This document shows, one piece after another, positions 6,834 to 11,581 of a stretch of DNA of 11,581 nt; the first letter of the stretch is position 1, and each line of letters begins with the position of its first letter. The notes under the pieces are model-generated. The model searched no databases. It had not been told where the DNA came from and saw nothing but the letters and a program-made list of their open reading frames with translations. Source of the stretch: VGOB01 sp034435315 (GTDB taxonomy: Bacteria; Chloroflexota; Anaerolineae; UBA4142); assembly GCA_034435315.1 (NCBI GenBank), contig DAOTYB010000128.1, positions 1 through 11,581 of the forward strand, written 5' to 3'. A program made the position numbers and the translations under genes.

Positions 6834-6871
6834 GTCTTCGTCCTTCGTCCTTCGTCATCCGTCATCCGTCC
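6834..6871. repeat. Heptanucleotide tandem repeat before the membrane fusion gene
   Basis: Five heptamers in tandem: TCTTCGT, CCTTCGT, CCTTCGT, CATCCGT, CATCCGT, with a trailing CC. The array fills almost the whole gap between the hydrolase stop (6831) and the AGGAG ribosome site (6874-6878). The unit matches one arm of the palindrome in hutI. It is only a single arm here, with no inverted partner nearby. Confidence 0.8.
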
Positions 6872-6884
6872 TCAGGAGTATGCT

Positions 6885-8057
6885 ATGAAATTCGCCTTTT
6901 CGCCTCGCCTGACCCCCACTCAGGTTCGCGTGTTGATCGCCATCTTTTTCATCACCGTTCTCACCGGCGGCTTGTGGTTAGTCTGGTCTATGCAAGCCCC
7001 GGCGCCGCGTTCGGTCGCGGTAGTGCGGCGTGGAGACATTAGCGCGGCGGTGAATGCCACCGGCAAAGTGCGCGCGCCCAAGTCCGCGCGCTTGTCTCTG
7101 CCAATGTCGGGTATCGTGCAGAGCATCGTCAAGATGGAAGGGGATACCGTCACGCCGGGTGATGTGATTTTGGTTTTGCGCGCGGAGGAGATGGCGCGAC
7201 GTGTGCGTCAAGCCGAATTGAACTTGCTCTCGCGTCAACTCGATCTGGCGCGTGGCAAAGCCGCGCCGCGCGAAGAGGACATTGAAATCGCGCGCGCCCA
7301 ACTACGCAAGGCGACCCTCGCGCTCGCTGCCGCCGAAGCCGCCTACAACGCCAATCCCTCGGCACAGAACGATGCCGCGCGCGAAATCGCGCGCGCTGAT
7401 CTGGAGATTGCGCGCGCGAATTTTACTCGCGTGACCAACGGACTATCGAAAGAAGAAATCGAGGGGTTGCAAAACGCCGTGACGTACGCCCAACTGGAAC
7501 TGGAAAACGCGCGCGCCGCGCTGGCGCAGACGCGCCTGACCGCGCCCTTCACCGCCACGGTGACCGAAATCGGCGTACGCGAAGGGGAACTGGTGGGAGG
7601 CTATACGCCGCTCGCCTCCATCGCTGATTTGAGCGCGCTGGAAATCGTTGCGGAAATTGACGAGATTGATGTGGCACACGTCAAAGTGGGACAAAAAGTA
7701 GAGGTGCGTTTTGATGCGTTCCCCGGCGAACGCTTTGCCGGCATTCTGACGCGCCTCTTCCCGGCGGCTTCAGCGCAGCGCGGGAGCACGGTGTACACCG
7801 CAATCGTCGAATTCGATCGGCGTGGCTTTGAGATACGGCCGGGAATGGGCGCCAGTCTCTGCATCCTGACCGTCGAAAAACAAGGCGTGTTACTCGTGCC
7901 CAACCGCGCGCTGACCAGCGTCGGTATGCGCAAAGCCGTGCGCATCGTGGCGCCCGGCGAACCGCGCGATGTCATCGTCGAGATTGGTGTGAGCGATGGC
8001 AACGAAACCGAAATCATCAGCGGGGTGAACGAGGGAGATCAGGTGCTTCTTCCCTGA
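6885..8057 (+). CDS. HlyD/AcrA-type membrane fusion protein (efflux adaptor)
   Basis: Periplasmic or extracytoplasmic adaptor of 390 residues that normally links an inner-membrane ABC or RND pump to further export components. One N-terminal membrane segment is visible (VLIAIFFITVLTGGLWLVW, 16-34). Next comes the first half of the barrel-sandwich domain (GIVQSIVKMEGDTVTPGDVIL, about 76-97), then a long Ala/Arg/Glu-rich helical hairpin (about 100-212). The second barrel half is LTAPFTATVTEIGVREGELV (218-237), and a beta-barrel with GQKVEVRFDAFPGERFAGIL and membrane-proximal segments runs to the end (VNEGDQVLLP). AGGAG at 6874-6878 lies six bases before ATG 6885. No pump gene follows: the next gene is convergent. 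The partner must therefore be encoded elsewhere or the adaptor has another role. It probably belongs to the transcription unit that begins at 2884. Confidence 0.9.
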   Translation: MKFAFSPRLTPTQVRVLIAIFFITVLTGGLWLVWSMQAPAPRSVAVVRRGDISAAVNATGKVRAPKSARLSLPMSGIVQSIVKMEGDTVTPGDVILVLRAEEMARRVRQAELNLLSRQLDLARGKAAPREEDIEIARAQLRKATLALAAAEAAYNANPSAQNDAAREIARADLEIARANFTRVTNGLSKEEIEGLQNAVTYAQLELENARAALAQTRLTAPFTATVTEIGVREGELVGGYTPLASIADLSALEIVAEIDEIDVAHVKVGQKVEVRFDAFPGERFAGILTRLFPAASAQRGSTVYTAIVEFDRRGFEIRPGMGASLCILTVEKQGVLLVPNRALTSVGMRKAVRIVAPGEPRDVIVEIGVSDGNETEIISGVNEGDQVLLP

Positions 8058-8079
8058 ACGAGGAATCACCGCGATAACA

Positions 8080-8391
8080 CTATGGCGCGCTCGGCGTCAC
8101 CGTCGGTGTCATCAGCGGCACAGCGGTCACGGGTAACGTGGCGCCCGGCGTGAGCATATCGGGTGTAGGTGTCACCGTTGCGCGCGCGTGGAGCGCGGTC
8201 GGCGTAAGAAAATCATAGGTCAGCGTACCCACACGTTGCAAGGGCTTGGGTCCCGGCGTGAACGTTGGTTGTGCGGTCCGCACCAGGGGCGCGTGGGTAG
8301 GTACAGGAAAGACCAGCGCGGCAAGCAATCCAAAGACAACGTAATTCGCCAGAATCAACACGATAATCACATTCCATCTACGCCAGGGCAT
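8080..8391 (-). CDS. Small single-pass membrane protein with Thr/Pro-rich tail
   Basis: Predicted protein of 103 residues, not recognised as a named family. After MPWRRWN comes one hydrophobic segment (VIIVLILANYVVFGLLAALVF, about 8-28), then an extracytoplasmic tail rich in Thr, Pro and Ala (TPGPKP, VTPTPDMLTPG, LMTPTVTPSAP). The basic residues before the membrane segment favour tail-out topology. ATG 8391 is chosen over one at 8418 because GGAGG (8399-8403 on this strand) sits seven bases upstream, and the longer start would lie inside a hairpin. Thr-Pro tails of this sort are common in surface proteins of Chloroflexota. The gene converges on the membrane fusion gene (22-base gap) and follows garR in the same direction by 54 bases. 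It could be a spacer or anchor for a wall component; function is unknown. Confidence 0.65.
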   Translation of the reverse strand: MPWRRWNVIIVLILANYVVFGLLAALVFPVPTHAPLVRTAQPTFTPGPKPLQRVGTLTYDFLTPTALHARATVTPTPDMLTPGATLPVTAVPLMTPTVTPSAP

Positions 8392-8398
8392 TCGTATT

Positions 8399-8403
8399 CC
8401 TCC
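8399..8403 (-). promoter_or_regulatory. Ribosome binding site deciding the start of the small membrane protein
   Basis: GGAGG read on the minus strand, seven bases before ATG 8391. The alternative in-frame ATG at 8418 lies within the terminator stem and has no such site. Confidence 0.7.
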
Positions 8404-8412
8404 ATCCGACAA

Positions 8413-8447
8413 ACCCAAAGGGTTGGTGCCCCTTTGGGTCTTTTTTT
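8413..8447 (+). terminator. Intrinsic terminator
   Basis: Perfect 10-bp stem ACCCAAAGGG (8413-8422) with CCCTTTGGGT (8430-8439), a 7-base loop, then C and seven T (8441-8447). The T-run makes it a plus-strand terminator. Read on the minus strand the stem is followed only by TTTG, so it is weak there. It is the first clear terminator after the membrane fusion gene, 356 bases past that stop codon, beyond the convergent small gene. The garR stop codon (TAA, 8448-8446) is embedded in its T-run. Confidence 0.85.
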
Positions 8448-9342
8448 ATCCTGTGGTTATTTCAAAATTCGCGAGTTTCTCCAGCACAGTGACCAGTGCT
8501 GAATTATCGAGTTCGCCGGCGCCACTGGCGATCAAACCGTTCATCAATTCGGTGACGACGGCGGACATTGGCAGTACCACGCCCACCTCGCGCGCCGTGT
8601 TCAAGACAATCTGCATATCCTTACGATGCAGTTTGATTTTGAATCCCGGCGCAAACGCGCGCTCGAGCATACGCAGGCCATGCACTTCGAGGATGCGCGA
8701 AGCGGCAAAGCCACCCAACAGTGCCTCGCGCACCTTGTACGGATCGGCGCCGGCTTTTGCCGCCAACACCAGCGCCTCGCTCACGGCGGCAACCGTCACA
8801 CCGACGATGATTTGATTGGCGGCTTTGGCGATTTGCCCACTGCCCGCCTCGCCAATGAGCGTGATCCGCTTGCCCATCTTTTCTAGAATCGGTCTGGCGC
8901 GTTCAAACGCGCTGGGCGAACCACCCACCATAATCGTCAGCGTGGCGTTTTGCGCGCCCACGTCACCCCCCGATACCGGCGCATCGAGCGCGTCCGCGCC
9001 CTGGGCGCGCGCCGCGCGCGCGATCTTGCGCGCCACCGCCGGAGCAATCGTGCTCATATCAATCACCAGGCCACCCGCGCGCAAACCTTCCAGCACCCCC
9101 TCCTTGCCCAGCACCACTTGCTCCACCTCCGGCGAATCGGGGAGCATTGTGATCACCACGTCGCTTTGTTCAGCCACACGTCTGGGCGACTCGGCAGCGC
9201 GCGCGCCGGCAGCGATCAACTCCCCGGCGGCTTTGTTCGATTGGAGGACGGTGAGTGGATAGCCCGCCTTCAAAAGGTGCAGCGACATTGGCTTGCCCAT
9301 AATGCCCAGCCCGATAAAACCAATGCGTTCGATTGTTTCCAT
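8446..9342 (-). CDS. garR: 2-hydroxy-3-oxopropionate (tartronate semialdehyde) reductase-like dehydrogenase
   Basis: Beta-hydroxyacid dehydrogenase of 298 residues, cytosolic and NAD(P)-dependent, most like GarR/GlxR, which reduces tartronate semialdehyde to D-glycerate in glyoxylate/glucarate metabolism. The Rossmann motif is IGFIGLGIMGKPMS (G11, G13, G16). The substrate motif DAPVSGGDVGAQNATLTIMVGG (120-141) and the catalytic-lysine motif GQIAKAANQI with K173 are intact. The C-terminal all-helical domain contains PGFKIKLHRKDMQIVL and ends near the family's usual length. ATG 9342 is supported by GGAG seven bases upstream. Its start lies next to the end tag of repeat copy 2, so the repeat borders the promoter region; a TACAAT at 9367-9362 on this strand could be its -10, with no good -35. 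3-hydroxyisobutyrate dehydrogenase is the main alternative, since the two families are close. No glyoxylate carboligase or kinase is adjacent. Confidence 0.85.
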   Translation of the reverse strand: METIERIGFIGLGIMGKPMSLHLLKAGYPLTVLQSNKAAGELIAAGARAAESPRRVAEQSDVVITMLPDSPEVEQVVLGKEGVLEGLRAGGLVIDMSTIAPAVARKIARAARAQGADALDAPVSGGDVGAQNATLTIMVGGSPSAFERARPILEKMGKRITLIGEAGSGQIAKAANQIIVGVTVAAVSEALVLAAKAGADPYKVREALLGGFAASRILEVHGLRMLERAFAPGFKIKLHRKDMQIVLNTAREVGVVLPMSAVVTELMNGLIASGAGELDNSALVTVLEKLANFEITTG

Positions 9343-9415
9343 GGCGAGACTCCAGTCACAAATTGTAATTACTCAGCCGTGTCATCCATCGCGAAAAGCC
9401 CCACCCCCCGCCCCC

Positions 9416-9520
9416 ATATGCGTCAACTTAAGGCTGACACTCCATTCCCAGCCCCCTCCTTCGCCTGAATTTGGGAGAGGGGGAGGTAATGCGGCATTCC
9501 CCGCTTAAGTTGACGCGTAT
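9416..9520. mobile_element. MITE-like 105-bp insertion with terminal inverted repeats
   Basis: The ends are ATATGCGTCAACTTAAG (9416-9432) and CTTAAGTTGACGCGTAT (9504-9520), inverted repeats with one mismatch in 17. ACCCCCCGCCCCC flanks it directly on both sides (9403-9415 and 9521-9533), which fits a 13-bp target duplication. Copies 1 and 3 of the host repeat have only one such C-rich segment at this place, so both look like empty sites. It has no coding capacity, so it would need a transposase supplied elsewhere. The interior contains a further C-rich/G-rich inverted pair (9452-9458 with 9477-9483). The transposon family is not identified. Confidence 0.7.
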
Positions 9521-9528
9521 ACCCCCCG

Positions 9529-9565
9529 CCCCCTCCTTACGCCGCAGAGCGGCGTGGGGAGGGGG
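9529..9565. repeat. Stem-loop P3 of repeat copy 2
   Basis: Tip ACGCCGC-AGA-GCGGCGT (9539-9555) is perfect. The whole stem of 17 pairs has two T/G wobbles and a CCCCCTCC/GGAGGGGG base. Copy 3 carries the same tip with one change. Confidence 0.85.
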
Positions 9566-9576
9566 AAACGAAAGGG

Positions 9577-9611
9577 TGTGTGGGCGGGCGGCGCAGCCGC
9601 CCGCCCACACA
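9577..9611. repeat. Stem-loop P2 of repeat copy 2
   Basis: 16-bp perfect stem with a GCA loop; the inner ten pairs are identical to copy 1. Pairs 11, 12 and 16 counted from the loop differ from copy 1 on both strands and remain paired. Confidence 0.9.
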
Positions 9612-9624
9612 TCCCCTCCCATCT

Positions 9625-9661
9625 CCCTCTGCTCTCCCCGCAAAGCGGGGAGAGCAGAGGG
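9625..9661. repeat. Stem-loop P1 of repeat copy 2
   Basis: 17-bp perfect stem CCCTCTGCTCTCCCCGC with its complement around an AAA loop. It is identical to the inverted P1 of copy 1 except for one compensated pair (T-A instead of C-G). Confidence 0.9.
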
Positions 9662-9822
9662 CAGGGGGATGAGAGGGGTTATTCCCGTAGAGGCGAAAGA
9701 TTTTTCGTCCGAACAACGACGGCGAAATAACGAGCACCGTAATCTTCCAATGGCAATGTCCTGCGATCAACTCGCCAGCCCAATATAACCACGATACCCC
9801 AGTTTGTCAATCTATTCTGCTT

Positions 9823-9851
9823 TTGCCAAATCATTACAATTCTGGTAAAAT
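9823..9851 (+). promoter_or_regulatory. Sigma-70-type promoter of tRNA-Leu (and probably tig)
   Basis: TTGCCA (9823-9828), exactly 17 bases, then TAAAAT (9846-9851) preceded by an extended TGG. The predicted start near 9858 lies about eight bases before the tRNA. No other promoter fits between the tRNA and tig, which is 32 bases downstream. Confidence 0.75.
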
Positions 9852-9865
9852 GATTATGCTGCAAT

Positions 9866-9950
9866 GGGGGCGTGTCGGAATTGGCAGACGAGCATGGCTT
9901 AGGACCATGTGGGTTGAACACCCGTGAGAGTTCGAGTCTCTCCGTCCCCA
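9866..9950 (+). tRNA. tRNA-Leu (anticodon UAG)
   Basis: Complete class II tRNA of 85 bases. The acceptor stem GGGGGCG (9866-9872) pairs with CGTCCCC (9943-9949) with one G-T pair, and the discriminator is A9950. The D-arm is TCG/CGA around GAATTGGCAGA. The anticodon stem is CATGG/CCATG with loop CTTAGGA, giving anticodon TAG, which reads CUA and other CUN leucine codons. The long variable arm (GGGT-TGAA-CACCC) is typical of tRNA-Leu, and the T-arm is GAGAG-TTCGAGT-CTCTC. The 3' CCA is not encoded and must be added by the CCA-adding enzyme. Confidence 0.97.
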
Positions 9951-9968
9951 TTCAAAATTTTTGCACAC

Positions 9969-9973
9969 AAGGA
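9969..9973 (+). promoter_or_regulatory. Ribosome binding site deciding the tig start
   Basis: AAGGA lies nine bases before GTG 9983. This supports the GTG start; an ORF finder would otherwise begin translation inside the tRNA gene at 9872. Confidence 0.65.
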
Positions 9974-9982
9974 CATTTCAAG

Positions 9983-11431
9983 GTGAAAGTCACAACCGAA
10001 CGCAGACCTAACTGTGAGACCGTCATCACGGTCGAGGTAGATGAAGATCAACTGAAAGGCGCGCTCCATCGCGCGGCTGAGAAAATTTCACGTGTGCGCC
10101 CCATCCCCGGTTTCCGCCCGGGCAAAGCCCCCTACGAACGCGTGGAACGTCTGGTAGGCAAGGAGATTTTGCGCGAGCAAGCCATTGACGAGTTGGCGCA
10201 AACACTCTACAAACAAGTGTTACACGATGAACAGATCGAACCCTACGACGTTGCCCAGCTCTCTATCGCGCAAGATGAGCCACTGATTTTACAGTTCACC
10301 GTACCCACGCGTCCGGTAGTTCAACTCGGTGATTATCGTTCGATTCAATTCCGTCCACCTCCTGTCCAGGTTACCGATGCGGAGATTGCCGAGGTTCTCG
10401 AAACGCTGCGAAAACAGCACGCCATCTTGACCCCGGTGACGCGTCCGGTGCAATTGAACGATCGCGTCACGCTCGATGTGACAGGCGGACTGGAGGGGCA
10501 ACCTCCCATTCAGCAGCGCGGCTTGCAAACTCTGGTGAATGCGCACGCGGGCGCGTTTCCGTGGCTGGAGCAACTGGTCGGGGCGCATCTGAACGAAACA
10601 CGCACCATCACCTACACCTATCCCGAAGACAGCCTCAATGCTGGTCGCGTCGCCACCTACACCGTCACGGTCACCGACATCAAAGAACAGCAACTGCCTC
10701 CTCTGGACGACGAGTTTGCCCGCTCGGTCAGTCCCTTCGCTACGCTGGCGCAACTGCGCGCCGAAATTTACCAGAATCTATACCAGCAAAAACAGATACA
10801 GGCCGAGACAGACCTGGAGAATCAAGTGCTGGATGCGTTGATCGCTCAAGCAACGATTGATGTTCCCAATGCAATGATTGAGGAACAAGTCAAACTGGAC
10901 ATTGAGCGACTGAAAAAAGACCTCCTGCGCAAGGGGGTGACGTGGCAAAAGTATCTGGAACTTGCCCACAAAGACGAAGCGACCCTGCGCGCCGAAATGC
11001 GCCCGCGTGCCGAACGGCGTGTCAAGCAAGTCCTGGCACTGATCGAACTGGCACGCGTTGAGCAGATTAACGTGACACCCGAGGACGTGCAAGACGAGAT
11101 TGAGATGCGCGTGGCGCGCGCGAGCGGCGCGCGCGCCGCACAACTGCGTCGTGAACTCGAAACACCTCAGGCACGGCAGAATCTGGAATTTGAACTCACT
11201 ATACGCTGGACGGTCAACTGGCTAGTGACTATGGCGAAAGGCGAACCAGTCAGCGGCAAAATCATCACCCCCGAAATGCTGCGGCGCGCGCGCGAGTACG
11301 AGCAAGCGCAAGCCGCGACCGAAGCGGAGCCCGAGTCTCCGCGCGATTTAATCACCGATCCAAGCCAGGTGCGTCCAGAAGACTGGCCGCGTGGACTCGA
11401 GCGTCCCCTCGCGCCCAAGTGGACCAAGTAG
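9983..11431 (+). CDS. tig: Trigger factor, ribosome-associated chaperone
   Basis: Protein of 482 residues that binds the ribosome exit tunnel and shields nascent chains. The N-terminal ribosome-binding domain (1-115) starts MKVTTERRPNCETVITVEV and contains the signature GFRPGKAP (43-50). The FKBP-like domain is about 150-240 (NDRVTLDVTGGLEG to LPPLDDEFARSV). Its usual IPGFE-like segment reads AFPWLEQLVG (191-200), so prolyl isomerase activity may be reduced. The helical chaperone arms run from about 245 to 430. A tail of about 50 residues, acidic then Pro/Arg/Trp-rich (EPESPRD to RPLAPKWTK), makes it longer than the E. coli protein of 432. GTG 9983 is the only sensible start: the frame is open upstream, but only through the tRNA-Leu gene. 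It follows the tRNA by 32 bases without a separate promoter. clpP/clpX, often downstream of tig, would lie beyond the window. Confidence 0.95.
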   Translation: MKVTTERRPNCETVITVEVDEDQLKGALHRAAEKISRVRPIPGFRPGKAPYERVERLVGKEILREQAIDELAQTLYKQVLHDEQIEPYDVAQLSIAQDEPLILQFTVPTRPVVQLGDYRSIQFRPPPVQVTDAEIAEVLETLRKQHAILTPVTRPVQLNDRVTLDVTGGLEGQPPIQQRGLQTLVNAHAGAFPWLEQLVGAHLNETRTITYTYPEDSLNAGRVATYTVTVTDIKEQQLPPLDDEFARSVSPFATLAQLRAEIYQNLYQQKQIQAETDLENQVLDALIAQATIDVPNAMIEEQVKLDIERLKKDLLRKGVTWQKYLELAHKDEATLRAEMRPRAERRVKQVLALIELARVEQINVTPEDVQDEIEMRVARASGARAAQLRRELETPQARQNLEFELTIRWTVNWLVTMAKGEPVSGKIITPEMLRRAREYEQAQAATEAEPESPRDLITDPSQVRPEDWPRGLERPLAPKWTK

Positions 11432-11487
11432 AACCAATTTGAATTTGCCTGCATTATACCCAGCACAGGCACAAACTTTCATTTTGA

Positions 11488-11581
11488 GTAATTTAGCCGT
11501 GCCATCCATCGCAAAAAGCCCCACCCCCTTGCCCCCTCCCCACGCCGCAGAGCAGCGTGGGGGAGGGGGAAACAGGGGAAT
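11488..11581 (+). repeat. Composite palindromic repeat, copy 3 (cut by window end)
   Basis: The end tag (TTAGCCGTGCCATCCATCGC, then AAAAAGCCCCACCCCCTTG) aligns with copy 2 from 9371, followed by the P3 stem-loop (11532-11569; tip ACGCCGC-AGA-GCAGCGT). It has no MITE-like element between the C-rich segment and P3, so it is an empty-site comparison for copy 2. Stem-loops P2 and P1 would follow outside the window. It begins 57 bases after the tig stop; no separate intrinsic terminator is seen between them. Confidence 0.82.

Larger units (their letters stand above)
9371..9730 (+). repeat. Composite palindromic repeat, copy 2 (interrupted)
   Basis: This fills most of the 520-base gap between garR and the tRNA promoter; no gene is seen in the gap. 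The order is: end tag (ACTCAGCCGT, TCATCCATCGCGAAAAG, CCCCACCCCCC), the 105-base MITE-like insertion, stem-loop P3 (9529-9565), P2 (9577-9611), P1 (9625-9661), a degenerate small palindrome (9691-9710) and GACGGCGAAATAA, which matches GACGGCGAAAT in copy 1. It is inverted relative to copy 1 and in the same orientation as copy 3. Confidence 0.85.

Noticed and set aside
9428..9788. Open frames on both strands in the garR-tRNA gap
   Set aside because: These too lie in the composite repeat and MITE-like insertion; no ribosome site or family resemblance.
9872..9982. Upstream extension of the trigger factor frame (MSELADEHGLGPCGLN and onward)
   Set aside because: This stretch is the tRNA-Leu gene and its short spacer read in the tig frame. 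The tRNA folds completely, and GTG 9983 has a ribosome site and the family N-terminus.

Overview
The window is a GC-rich bacterial chromosome segment with seven protein genes, one tRNA gene and an unusually rich set of intergenic repeats. The most likely source is a member of the Chloroflexota (Anaerolineae-like). This is an inference from several traits together: a solitary integron-type integrase, surface proteins with Thr-Pro-rich tails, Reg_prop beta-propellers, an orphan CpaE-like ATPase, and dense C/G-rich palindromic intergenic repeats. No single marker gene settles the taxonomy.

Left part (1-2526, + strand): an integron-integrase family tyrosine recombinase (intI, 227-1228) overlaps by four bases (ATGA) the imidazolonepropionase gene hutI (1225-2526) of histidine degradation. 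hutI carries an in-frame heptamer-based palindrome that adds a basic loop to the enzyme. No attC array or other hut gene is visible.

Middle part (2884-8447, + strand): a strong promoter (TTGCGT-17-TATAAT with an extended -10) precedes three closely spaced genes. They encode a receiver plus MinD/CpaE-like ATPase (2939-4084), an exported seven-repeat beta-propeller fused to an alpha/beta hydrolase and Ig-like domains (4096-6831), and an HlyD-type membrane fusion protein (6885-8057). The first clear intrinsic terminator on this strand lies at 8413-8447, beyond a small convergent membrane-protein gene (8080-8391, -). This three-gene unit, combining cytosolic ATPase, secreted hydrolase and envelope adaptor, is the best candidate for an undescribed functional system here.

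Right part: a tartronate-semialdehyde-reductase-like dehydrogenase (garR, 8446-9342, -). After a repeat-filled gap come tRNA-Leu(UAG) (9866-9950) and trigger factor (tig, 9983-11431), probably transcribed together from a TTGCCA-17-TAAAAT promoter.

Repeats: (i) heptanucleotide tandem repeats at three places (before intI, inside hutI, before the membrane fusion gene); (ii) a composite family of GC-rich stem-loops in three copies (2607-2820, 9371-9730 inverted relative to the first, and 11488 to the window end), with paired changes in its stems; (iii) a 105-bp MITE-like insertion with inverted ends and a 13-bp duplication inside the second copy. Copies one and three serve as empty sites for that insertion.
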